A DNA stretch of 64,000 nucleotides from Streptomyces sp. CB01373 (GTDB lineage Bacteria > Actinomycetota > Actinomycetes > Streptomycetales > Streptomycetaceae), in the NCBI RefSeq assembly GCF_002803075.1, contig NZ_NNBK01000001.1:496001-560000 (forward strand), written 5' to 3'. Under the pieces are notes generated by a model. The model did no database searches. It saw only the letters and a list, made by a program, of their open reading frames with translations, and had not been told where the DNA came from. Of the stretch, positions 15,888-25,000 are shown in pieces. Made by a program: the position numbers and the translations under genes. Each line of letters opens with the position of its first letter. Positions within the stretch are counted from its first letter, which is position 1.

Positions 15888-17279
15888 TCAGTCGTTTGCC
15901 AGGACGGGGAGGCCGAGCAGCAGGTCCGCGGCGGCGGTACGGCCACCCGCGTCCTTCAGCAACCCGGCGTAGTACTCGGCGCGTTCGGTGAAGGACGGCT
16001 CGTCGAGCACGCGGGTGATCTTGTCGAGGACGTCGTCCGTGTCCACGGTCTCGGGGTGGTCGACGGACAGGCTGACGCCGAAGTCCTGGCCGCGCACGGC
16101 CTGGTCGTCGCAGTCCACCCACAACGGCCGTACCACCAGCGGCTTTCCGAAGTACAGACCCTCGTGGTAGCCGTTGCCCCCGGCGTGCGTGAAGAACACC
16201 TTGACGTTCGGGTGCGCCAGCACGTCCAGTTGCGAGGGCACCCAGTTCTCGATCCGCAGGTTCGCGGGCAGCTCCCCGGCCGGGGGCAGCAGGTGCTGCT
16301 GCTCGCGCGGCAGCTTCCACAGCACCTGGTGGCCCTCGCCCTCGAGCCGGCGGGCCACCTCCACCAGCGAGGCGACCTGTTCCCGGGTGAGGCGGGTGAT
16401 GGTGCCGAAGCCCATGAAGACCACGGACTTCTGCTCCGTCAGCCAGTCCGACAGCCCGTCGTCGTCCGGCGCCTGCGGCAGCGGCGGCACCAGCGTGCCC
16501 ACCAGCCGCACCTTCTCGTGCATCGGGAACGGGTAGTCCAGCTCGGCCACCGAGTAGCACAGCACCTGCTCGGCGTGGTCGATGCGCGCCATCATCTGCC
16601 GCGCCTCGGGGGAGATGCCCAGCTCGCCGCGGATGCGGTTGTCCTTCTCGACGACCTCCCGTATCTCCTTCGTCATGAACATCCCGAGCGTGCGCACCCG
16701 GAACAGCTCGTTCTCCACCCGCTGGGCGATCGTCATGTTCCCGGGCAGGCCCGAGTGCGGCACCGGGAACCCGGACGGCGTGTACGACTTGGCGAACGGC
16801 ACGTGCGAGGTCAGCACATTGCTCGGCAGGAACGGCACCCCGAGCACGAACGGGATCTTCTTGGTGATCGCCAGCTCGTACCCGAACTGGCACATGCTCT
16901 CGATCACCATCAGGGCGGGCTGGACCTCCTCGACGATCTTCTCCAGCGCCCGGTACTTCTCCACCCGGGTCTCGGGCGCGAAGGAGTGCCGGATGACCGC
17001 GCGGTGCGCCTTGAAGCGGGAGCGCTGCGTCACCTCGGCATAGGTGTCGTCGTCCCAGGTGACCGCCGACATCTGCGACACGGTGTCGCCGAGCGAGGCG
17101 AACCGCAGCGGACTGTCGACCGAGGACGACTCGATCTGGTCCCGCGCCTTCTCGTCCGTGGCGAACCACAGATCCTCCACACCGCGCCGGGACAATTCCT
17201 CGGCCAGTACGAGCAGCGGATTGAGAAGGCCGCTTTCGGCATAACTGACGAACAGGATCGGCCGCCTGTGCGCGCCCAT
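15888..17279 (-). CDS. nysDI: NysDI/AmphDI-type polyene mycosaminyltransferase
   Basis: 463 residues, GT-B fold, UGT-like family 1 glycosyltransferase. The ATG at 17277-17279 has GGAGGG 8 nt upstream (minus strand, 17288-17293); an in-frame ATG at 17337-17339 would add 20 residues with a poorer site. The N-terminal acceptor half begins with a short hydrophobic strand (PILFVSYAESG). The C-terminal donor-binding half carries HAGGNGYHE (365-373), the nucleotide-sugar signature. The overall sequence closely recalls polyene DI enzymes, which transfer mycosamine from its GDP form to the C19 hydroxyl of the aglycone. First gene of the minus-strand DI-DII-N-M operon, divergent from nysA across a 378-bp regulatory region. 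Glycosylation is usually an early or middle tailoring step. Confidence 0.94.
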   Translation of the reverse strand: MGAHRRPILFVSYAESGLLNPLLVLAEELSRRGVEDLWFATDEKARDQIESSSVDSPLRFASLGDTVSQMSAVTWDDDTYAEVTQRSRFKAHRAVIRHSFAPETRVEKYRALEKIVEEVQPALMVIESMCQFGYELAITKKIPFVLGVPFLPSNVLTSHVPFAKSYTPSGFPVPHSGLPGNMTIAQRVENELFRVRTLGMFMTKEIREVVEKDNRIRGELGISPEARQMMARIDHAEQVLCYSVAELDYPFPMHEKVRLVGTLVPPLPQAPDDDGLSDWLTEQKSVVFMGFGTITRLTREQVASLVEVARRLEGEGHQVLWKLPREQQHLLPPAGELPANLRIENWVPSQLDVLAHPNVKVFFTHAGGNGYHEGLYFGKPLVVRPLWVDCDDQAVRGQDFGVSLSVDHPETVDTDDVLDKITRVLDEPSFTERAEYYAGLLKDAGGRTAAADLLLGLPVLAND

Positions 17280-17477
17280 GGACAACACCCTCCGGAAAGT
17301 GGCGGACCACGCGGGCCCGCACGCCTCGCGCCCACCCACCGAATGTCGCCGGATGATCGCATTCGCCGACGCCGCCGCCTGTCGCGCACGCCGTCAGCAG
17401 GACACCGCCGACCCCGCCGCGCGGCGCACCGTGCCGCGCGGGAGAAGCGTGCCGCTGACTTCTTCTCACGCCAGGGT

Positions 17478-17493
17478 CCGGGGAATCCCTAGT
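17478..17493 (-). promoter_or_regulatory. PAS-LuxR (PimM/AmphRIV-type) operator, strong match
   Basis: Read on the minus strand the 16 bases are CTAGGGATTCCCCGGA. The published PimM operator, as I remember it, is CTVGGGAWWTCCCBAG; 13 of 16 positions agree, including the whole left half CTAGGGATT. PAS-LuxR regulators of this type activate polyene PKS and tailoring genes. The position between the divergent operons fits regulation of one or both. Assigned from pattern only. Confidence 0.6.
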
Positions 17494-17548
17494 CTTCGCC
17501 CCGGAGCGGGGGTTTTTCGTGCCGTCGGGGCGCGGGCGGGCTCCGAAC

Positions 17549-17564
17549 GGAGGGATTCCTTTAG
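17549..17564 (+). promoter_or_regulatory. Possible second, weaker PAS-LuxR half-site
   Basis: On the plus strand this 16-mer (GGAGGGATTCCTTTAG) matches the PimM-type consensus at 11 of 16 positions. The left half RGGGATT and the terminal TAG are kept and the right half is poor. It lies 71 bp from the strong site and about 95 bp before the nysA ATG. It could be a low-affinity operator or chance. Confidence 0.3.
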
Positions 17565-17657
17565 GGAAAAGTACAGCCTTTGCGCCTCTACGATCCGGCA
17601 GGCAGAGGTGGCAGAGGTGTCCACAGGACCGACTTTTTCCGCAGGGGTGAGCGAGGC

Positions 17658-20600
17658 ATGACCATCGGAGCCGACGAGGACCCGGTAGTGGTCGTCGGAA
17701 TGGCCTGCCGCTTTCCGGGCGGCGTCGAAGGGCCCGAGGACCTGTGGGAGCTGGTCAGCGCCGGCCGCGACGCCACCGGGCCGTTCCCCGGCGACCGCGG
17801 CTGGGACCTGGCCGCCCTGACCGGCGACGGGCCCGGCCACAGCGTGACCCACCGGGGCGGATTCCTCGCCGCGGCCGCCGACTTCGACGCCGGCTTCTTC
17901 GGGATGTCGCCCCGTGAGGCCGTCTCCACCGACCCGCAGCAGCGGCTCGTCCTGGAGACCTCCTGGGAGGCCCTGGAACACGCCGGCATCGACCCGCAGA
18001 CCCTGCGAGGCACCCGCACGGGCGTCTTCGTCGGCACGGGCGGCCAGGACTACGCGACCGTCACCAACGCCTCCTCCGAGGACCTCGCCGGACACGCCCT
18101 CACCGGCCTGTCGCCGAGCATCGCCTCCGGGCGGCTCGCCTACTTCCTCGGGCTCGAAGGACCCGCCGTCACCCTCGACACGGCGTCCTCCTCGTCCCTG
18201 GTCGCCCTCCACTACGCGCTGCGCTCGCTGCGGTCGGGGGAGTGCGCCACCGCCCTGGCCGGCGGCGTCACCGTGATGTCCACGCCGGTCGGGTTCGTCG
18301 CCTACACCCGGCAGGGCGGTCTCGCCGCCGACGGCCGCTGCAAGGTCTTCTCCGACGACGCCGACGGCACCACCTGGGCGGAGGGCGCCGGCATGGTCGT
18401 GCTGGAGCGCCTGTCCACCGCCCGCGCCGCCGGGCACCGGGTGCTCGCCGTGCTGCGCGGCTCCGCCGTCAACCAGGACGGCGCCTCCGACGGTCTCACC
18501 GCCCCCAGCGGACCGGCCCAGGAACGCGTCGTCCGCGAGGCCCTCGCCGACGCCGGGCTCTCTCCCGCCGACGTCGACCTCGTCGAGGCGCACGGCACCG
18601 GCACCCGGCTCGGCGACCCCGTCGAGGCCCGGTCCCTGATCGCCACCTACGGCCAGGACCGCGACGGCGGACAGCCGCTGCGCCTGGGCTCCCTGAAGTC
18701 GAACATCGGGCACGCACAGGCCGCCGCCGGCATCGGCGGACTCATCAAGGCCGTCCAGGCGATGCGCCACGGCCTGATGCCGCGCACCCTCAACGTCTCC
18801 GCCCCCACCCGGCACGTCGACTGGTCGGCCGGCGCCGTCGAACTCCTCATCGAGGCCCGGCCCTGGCCCGCGGCCGCCCGCCCGCGCCGGGCCGCGGTCT
18901 CCTCCTTCGGCATCAGCGGCACCAACGCCCACGTCATCGTGGAGGAAGCCCCGACGACCGAGCCGACGACCGGTGCCACCGGCGGCCACCGTGCGGCCTC
19001 CGCCCCCGCCGGGGAGCCCGCCGACACCTCCGCCGCCGAGCCCGCCCACCGCCGCGCGGCCCCCGCCGCCGCGTCCGTCGAGCGGCCGGCCACCCCGGCC
19101 GTCGAGTCCGCCGAGCGGCCCGCCGCCCCCGCCGCCGAACGACCCGCTTCCCCCGCCGGGGAGCCCGCCGCCACCTCCGCCGCCGTCGCCGCCGGGTCCG
19201 GCGTCCCCGCCGCCGAGCGCGCCGCTCAACTCGCCGCCCCCGCCGCCGTCGTGCCCTCGGCGGGCGCCGTGGTGTGGCCGGTGTCCGCGGCCTCTCCGCA
19301 GGCGCTCGACGCGCAGATCGAGCGGCTCACCTCCTTCGTCCGTGCCCACCCCGGGCTCGATCCGCTGGACGTCGGTCACTCGCTGGCCACCGGACGGGCC
19401 GCGCTACGGCACCGTGCGGTGCTGGCGCCGTCCGGTGACGGCGTCGTGGAGCGCGCCCGCGGTGAGGCCGCCCCCCGCACCACCGCCGTCCTGTTCTCGG
19501 GACAGGGCTCCCAGCGGCTCGGCATGGGCCGTGAACTCGCCGCCCGCTTCCCGGTGTTCGCCGAGGCCCTGGAGACCGTCCTGGCCGCCCTCGACCCCGA
19601 GCTGGAGCGCCCGGTGCGGTCGGTGATGTGGGGCGAGGACCCCGCCGAACTCGACCGCACCGGGTGGACCCAGCCCGCGCTGTTCGCCTTCGAGGTCGCC
19701 CTCCACCGGCTCGCCGAGTCCTTCGGGCTGCGCCCCGGCGCCGTCGGCGGCCACTCCGTCGGCGAGATCGCCGCCGCGCACGTCGCCGGGGTGTTCTCGC
19801 TGGAGGACGCCGCCCGCCTGGTCGCCGCCCGTGCCACCCTGATGCAGGCGCTGCCGTCCGGCGGCGCCATGTCCGCCGTCGAGGCGACCGAGGACGAGGT
19901 GCTGCCGCTGCTCGGCGGCGACGTCTCGCTCGCCGCCGTCAACGGCCCCACCGCGGTCGTCGTCTCCGGCGCCGAGGACGCCGTGCAGCGGGTCGCCGCC
20001 CACTTCGCCGGCCAGGGCCGCCGCACCAGCCGCCTCGCGGTCTCGCACGCCTTCCACTCGCCGCTGATGGAGCCGATGCTCGACGCCTTCCGGGACGTCG
20101 TCGCCGAGCTCACCTTCCACGAGCCGACCCTGCCGGTCGTCTCCAACCTCACCGGCGGACTGGCCGGCGCCGAGATCGCCACCCCCGACTACTGGGTGCG
20201 GCACGTGCGCGGCACCGTCCGCTTCGCCGACGGCGTGACCGCCCTGCGCGAGCACGGCACCGACCTGCTGGTCGAACTCGGGCCCGGCAGCGTCCTCACC
20301 GCCCTCGCCCGCGCCGTCCTCGGCCCGGACACCCCGGTCGAGGCCGTACCCACCCTGCGCAAGGACCAGCCGGAGGAGACGTCCCTCACCGCCGCGCTGG
20401 GCCGGCTCCACGTCCTCGGCGTGCCCGTCGACTGGTCCGCCCTCTACACCGGCACCGGCGCCCGCCGCACCGACCTGCCGACGTACGCCTTCCAGCGCGC
20501 CCGGCACTGGCCCGCCCCGGCCAGGCCCGGCGCCGCCGCCCCCGCGGGCGGCGGCCACCCGCTGCTCGGCCCGGCCGTCGAACTCGCCGACGGCGGCACG

Positions 20601-22001
20601 GTGTCGGGTGCGACGCTCTCCGTCGCCACCCACCCCTGGCTCGCCGACCACGCCGTCGCCGGACGCGTCCTGCTGCCCGCCGCGGTGCTCGTGGAACTCG
20701 CCGTCCGCGCGGGCGACGACACCGGCTGCGACGTCCTGCACGAACTCGCCCTGGTCGAGGCGCCCGTCCTGCGCGACGGCGACACCCTGAACCTCCAGGT
20801 CCGGGTCGGCCCCGCCGACGAGACCGGCCGGCGCACCGTCACCGTCCACTCCCGACCCGGCGGCACCACCACCGAGCCCTGGACCCTGCGGGCCGGCGGC
20901 TTCCTCGGCACCGAGCCCGGCACCGACGCCGCCCCCGACACCTCCTACGCGACCGTCTGGCCCCCGCCCGGCGCCGAACCCCTCGACCTCGACGACCACT
21001 ACGAGCGGCTCGTCGACGACGGCCTCGACCTCGGCCCCGCCCTCCGCGGCCTGCGGGCCGCCTGGCGCCACGACGGCGCCGTCCTCGCCGAGGTGGAACT
21101 CCCGGCCGGCACCACCGACGACCCCGGCGCCTACGGAGTGCACCCCGCGCTCCTCGACGCCGCCCGGCACGCCGTCCTCACCACGACCGGCACCCTCCCC
21201 GTCGCCTGGCACGGAGTCCGGCTGCATGCCGTCGGCGCCACCGCCCTGCGGGTCCGGATACACACCGCCGACGACGGCACCCTGACCCTGACCGCCGCCG
21301 ACGTCACCGGCGCCCCGGTGCTCACCGCCGACGCCGTCCTCGTACGGCAGCTCACCGAGCAGGAGCGCACCGCCCCCCGGCCGCCCACGCGCACCCGGAT
21401 CCAGGACACCGCCGCGCCGCGCCGCACCCGGCCCGTCGCCGCGGCACCCGGCGCCGCCCCCGCCGAACCGGCCCCGGCGCCCGACACCTTCGCCACCGAA
21501 CTGGCGGCCCTCGCCCCGGCCGAGCGCGAACGCCGGCTCGTCGGCCTGGTGCGCGCCCAGGCGGCAGCGGTCCTCGGCCACCCCGGACCGGACGCGGTCG
21601 GACCCCGCTCGGTCTTCAAGGAACTCGGCTTCGACTCGCTGGCCGGCGTGGAACTCGGCGACCGCCTCACCGCGCTGACCGGACTGCGGCTGCCGGCCAC
21701 CCTCGTCTTCAACTTCCCCACCCCCGAACTCGCCGCCCGGCGCATCGGGGAACTCCTCGTCGCATCCGCCTCCCCGCCGCAGGGATCGTGCGACGACGAA
21801 CTCACCAGGTTCGAGGCCGTCGTACGGACCCTGCCGGACGACGACCCCGACCGCCAGGCCGTCGCCGACCGCCTGGACGCACTCGCCGCCTCGCTCCGCC
21901 GGGACTCCGCCCCGCGGGAGAACTTCTCCGACGAGGACCTCGAATCGGTGTCGGTCGACAGGCTGCTCGACATCATCGATGAAGAGTTCGAAACCACATA
22001 G
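17658..22001 (+). CDS. nysA: NysA/AmphA-type loading module (KS-Ser, AT, DH, ACP)
   Basis: 1447 residues; ATG at 17658 preceded by AGGGG. Domain order: KS-like domain with Ser177 (TCC 18186-18188) in the DTACSSS position (here DTASSSS); a long Ala/Pro-rich linker (about 18948-19265); AT (Ser700, HAFH, malonyl-type); DH with His998 and Asp1167 but LGP for YGP; ACP (Ser1327); and a C-terminal docking helix ending in LLDIIDEEFETT. There is no KR. KS domains with Ser or Gln in place of Cys decarboxylate malonyl-ACP, so this protein should supply the acetyl starter unit. The DH has no substrate in a loading module and is presumably a relic. It is the first PKS gene right of the divergent promoter, 46 bp before nysB in the same direction. 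The linker makes it somewhat longer than I would expect for the family. Confidence 0.94.
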   Translation: MTIGADEDPVVVVGMACRFPGGVEGPEDLWELVSAGRDATGPFPGDRGWDLAALTGDGPGHSVTHRGGFLAAAADFDAGFFGMSPREAVSTDPQQRLVLETSWEALEHAGIDPQTLRGTRTGVFVGTGGQDYATVTNASSEDLAGHALTGLSPSIASGRLAYFLGLEGPAVTLDTASSSSLVALHYALRSLRSGECATALAGGVTVMSTPVGFVAYTRQGGLAADGRCKVFSDDADGTTWAEGAGMVVLERLSTARAAGHRVLAVLRGSAVNQDGASDGLTAPSGPAQERVVREALADAGLSPADVDLVEAHGTGTRLGDPVEARSLIATYGQDRDGGQPLRLGSLKSNIGHAQAAAGIGGLIKAVQAMRHGLMPRTLNVSAPTRHVDWSAGAVELLIEARPWPAAARPRRAAVSSFGISGTNAHVIVEEAPTTEPTTGATGGHRAASAPAGEPADTSAAEPAHRRAAPAAASVERPATPAVESAERPAAPAAERPASPAGEPAATSAAVAAGSGVPAAERAAQLAAPAAVVPSAGAVVWPVSAASPQALDAQIERLTSFVRAHPGLDPLDVGHSLATGRAALRHRAVLAPSGDGVVERARGEAAPRTTAVLFSGQGSQRLGMGRELAARFPVFAEALETVLAALDPELERPVRSVMWGEDPAELDRTGWTQPALFAFEVALHRLAESFGLRPGAVGGHSVGEIAAAHVAGVFSLEDAARLVAARATLMQALPSGGAMSAVEATEDEVLPLLGGDVSLAAVNGPTAVVVSGAEDAVQRVAAHFAGQGRRTSRLAVSHAFHSPLMEPMLDAFRDVVAELTFHEPTLPVVSNLTGGLAGAEIATPDYWVRHVRGTVRFADGVTALREHGTDLLVELGPGSVLTALARAVLGPDTPVEAVPTLRKDQPEETSLTAALGRLHVLGVPVDWSALYTGTGARRTDLPTYAFQRARHWPAPARPGAAAPAGGGHPLLGPAVELADGGTVSGATLSVATHPWLADHAVAGRVLLPAAVLVELAVRAGDDTGCDVLHELALVEAPVLRDGDTLNLQVRVGPADETGRRTVTVHSRPGGTTTEPWTLRAGGFLGTEPGTDAAPDTSYATVWPPPGAEPLDLDDHYERLVDDGLDLGPALRGLRAAWRHDGAVLAEVELPAGTTDDPGAYGVHPALLDAARHAVLTTTGTLPVAWHGVRLHAVGATALRVRIHTADDGTLTLTAADVTGAPVLTADAVLVRQLTEQERTAPRPPTRTRIQDTAAPRRTRPVAAAPGAAPAEPAPAPDTFATELAALAPAERERRLVGLVRAQAAAVLGHPGPDAVGPRSVFKELGFDSLAGVELGDRLTALTGLRLPATLVFNFPTPELAARRIGELLVASASPPQGSCDDELTRFEAVVRTLPDDDPDRQAVADRLDALAASLRRDSAPRENFSDEDLESVSVDRLLDIIDEEFETT

Positions 22002-22047
22002 CGGATTTGCAGCTTTCGTTCGCGACCCGATGACGAGGACGGACCCG

Positions 22048-25000
22048 ATGCCGGAACCCGAGCAGAACCAGCAGGAAAAAGTTGTCGACTACCTTCGCCG
22101 GGTCACCAACGATCTGCGGCGCGCCCGCCGCCGTATAGGCGAGTTGGAATCCCGCGACACCGAGCCCGTCGCGATCGTCGGAATGAGCTGCCGGCTGCCC
22201 GGCGGAGTGAGCTCGCCGGAATCCCTGTGGGACCTCGTGGAATCCGGCGGGGACGCCATTTCCGGTTTTCCCGCCGACCGCGGCTGGGACATCGAGGCGC
22301 TCACCGGAAAGGGAGAGGGAAGCAGCTCCACGCACGAGGGCGGATTCCTCTACGAGGCCACCGACTTCGACGCCGGTTTCTTCGGCATATCGCCGCGCGA
22401 GGCGACCGCCATGGACCCGCAGCAGCGCCTGCTGCTCGAAGTCTCCTGGGAGGCCCTGGAGCGGTCCGGCATCGCCCCCACCTCCCTGCGCGGCAGCTCG
22501 ACCGGCGTGTTCGTGGGCTCCTACCACTGGGGCGCCCCCTCCGCCGACACCGCCGCCGAACTCCACGGCCACGCCCTGACCGGCACCGCCGCCAGCGTGC
22601 TGTCCGGCCGTCTCTCCTACGTCTACGGTCTCGAGGGCCCGGCGGTCACCGTCGACACCGCCTGCTCGTCCTCCCTGGTCGCCCTGCACATGGCGGCCCA
22701 GTCGCTGCGCCGCGGGGAGTCCTCGCTCGCCGTCGTCGGCGGCGTCACCATCCTCGCCGAGCCCTCCGTCTTCGTGGAGTTCAGCGCCCAGGGCGGCCTG
22801 GCCCCCGACGGCCGCTGCAAGGCGTTCTCCGACGAGGCCGACGGCACCGGCTGGGGCGAGGGCGTCGGCGTCCTCGTCGTCGAGCGGCTCTCCGACGCCG
22901 TCCGCAACGGCCACCCCGTGCTCGCCGTGCTGCGCGGCTCCGCCGTCAACCAGGACGGCGCCTCCAACGGCCTGACCGCCCCCAACGGCCGCGCCCAGGA
23001 ACAGGTCATCCGCCAGGCCCTGAGCAACTCCGGCCTCACCGGTGCCGACGTCGACGTCGTCGAGGCGCACGGCACCGGCACCCGGCTGGGCGACCCCATC
23101 GAGGCAGGGGCCCTGCTCGCCACCTACGGCCAGGAGCACGACCCCGAACAGCCCCTGTGGCTGGGCTCCCTGAAGTCCAACATCGGCCACACCCAGGCCG
23201 CCGCGGGCGTCGCCGGCGTCATCAAGATGGTCATGGCGCTGCGCCACGGCGTACTGCCCGCGACCCTGCACGCCGCGTCGCCCTCCACGCACGTCGACTG
23301 GGAGTCGGGCCACGTCCGCCTCCTGGACGAGACCGCCGCCTGGCCGGAGACCGGCCGTCCGCGCCGGGCCGCGGTGTCCTCGTTCGGCATCAGCGGAACC
23401 AACGCCCACGCCGTCCTCGAACAGGCCCCCGTGCCCGCCGAGGACGCCGAGGCCGAGGAAGCCCCGCGGCAGCCCGCCGTCGTGCCGGCTGCCCTGCCGT
23501 GGCTGCTCTCCGCCCACTCCGGGCAGGCGCTCCGCGACCAGGCCGCCGCCCTCGTCACCCGCCTCGACGCCGACACCGAGCCGCGCCCCCAGGACGTCGG
23601 CCACAGCCTGCTCACCTCCCGGGCCCTGCTGGAGCGCCGGGCCGTCGTCGTCGCGTCCGGCCGGGACGACCTGCTCACCGGCAGCCGCGCGCTGGCCGAG
23701 GGCCAGTCCTGGAGCGGACTCGTCGAGGGCGCCGCCGACGTCGACGGCCGTACCGTCTTCGTGTTCCCCGGTCAGGGCTCGCAGTGGGTGGGCATGGGTG
23801 CCCAACTTCTGGACGAGTCGCCGGTGTTCGCGGAGCGGATCGCCGAGTGTGCGGACGCGCTCGCCGAGTTCACCGACTGGAACCTCGTCGACGTCCTGCG
23901 GGGCGTGGAGGGTGCTCCGACGCTTGAGCGCGTCGATGTGGTCCAGCCCGCGTCGTTCGCGGTGATGGTGTCGCTGGCCGCGGTGTGGCGTGCGCAGGGT
24001 GTGGAGCCGGACGCGGTGGTGGGTCACTCGCAGGGTGAGATCGCCGCTGCCGTGGTGTCCGGTGCGCTGTCGTTGCGTGACGGTGCGCGGGTGGTGGCGC
24101 TGCGCAGCCAGGCCATCGGGCGCAGCCTCGCCGGCCGGGGCGGGATGATGTCGGTGGCGCTGCCCGTCGCGGACGTGGAGGCCCGTCTCGAGGCGTTCGG
24201 CGGGCGGGTGTCCGTCGCCGCCGAGAACGGACCCCGCTCCTGCGTGGTCTCCGGCGAACCCGGCGCCCTGGACGAGCTGTCCGACCTGCTCACCGCCGAG
24301 GACGTGCGCGTGCGCCGCGTCCCCGTGGACTACGCCTCGCACTCCCACCACGTCGAGGACCTGCACGACGAGATCCTTCAGCTGCTGGCCGAGGTCGAGC
24401 CGTCCGCGCCGCGGATCCCGCTGTTCTCCACGGTCACCGGCGACTGGCTCGACGCCACCGCCATGGACGCCGGCTACTGGTACCGCAGCCTGCGCGGACG
24501 GGTCCTGTTCGCGGACGCCGTGCGCGGCCTGATCGCCGCCGAGCACCGCGCCTTCATCGAGGTCAGCTCCCACCCGGTGCTGTCGATGTCCGTCCAGGAC
24601 ATGCTCGACGACGCCCAAGTGGCGGGCGTGGCCTCCGGCACCCTGCGCCGCGACAACGGCGGCCTGGACCGCTTCCTGCTGTCCGCGGCCCAGGTGTTCG
24701 TCCGCGGCGTCCACGTCGACTGGGCCCCGCTGTTCGAGGGCACCGGCGCGACCCGCGTCGACCTGCCCACGTACGCCTTCCAGCACGAGCGGTACTGGAT
24801 CAGCCGTGCCGTCGTGGACCGTTCGGCCACCGCGCCGATGGACGCCGAGTTCTGGGCGGCCGTCGAGCAGGCGGACGTCTCCGCCCTCACCGAGGCGCTC
24901 GGCACGGACGAGGAGTCCGTCGCCGCGATCCTCCCCGGCCTCGCCTCCTGGCGCCGCACCCGCGGCGAGCGCTCCACCGTCGACTCCTGGCGCTACCGGG

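Larger units (their letters stand above)
17280..17657. promoter_or_regulatory. Divergent promoter region between nysDI and nysA
   Basis: 378 bp without a gene. It separates the minus-strand tailoring operon from the plus-strand A-B-C PKS genes, so it must hold promoters in both directions. It contains one strong and one weak PAS-LuxR-type operator (separate entries). A TANNNT-like hexamer, TACGAT at 17589-17594, could be a -10 box for nysA, but I find no good -35 partner. AGGGG at 17643-17647 is 10 nt before the nysA ATG at 17658 and supports that start. The 17540-17590 stretch is visibly less GC-rich than its surroundings. Confidence 0.75.

Noticed and set aside
17280-17339. A 20-residue N-terminal extension of the glycosyltransferase.
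   Set aside because: The ATG at 17277-17279 has a GGAGGG site 8 nt upstream, and the protein then begins right before its first beta strand.
17658-22001. Loading module considered as a broken PKS gene because its KS lacks Cys.
   Set aside because: Ser at this place is the family hallmark of polyene loading KS domains, and the rest of the protein is intact and in frame.
21979-22047. An earlier in-frame start for nysB that overlaps the end of nysA.
   Set aside because: No ribosome binding site. The ATG at 22048 has GAGGA at proper distance and gives a docking helix near the N terminus.
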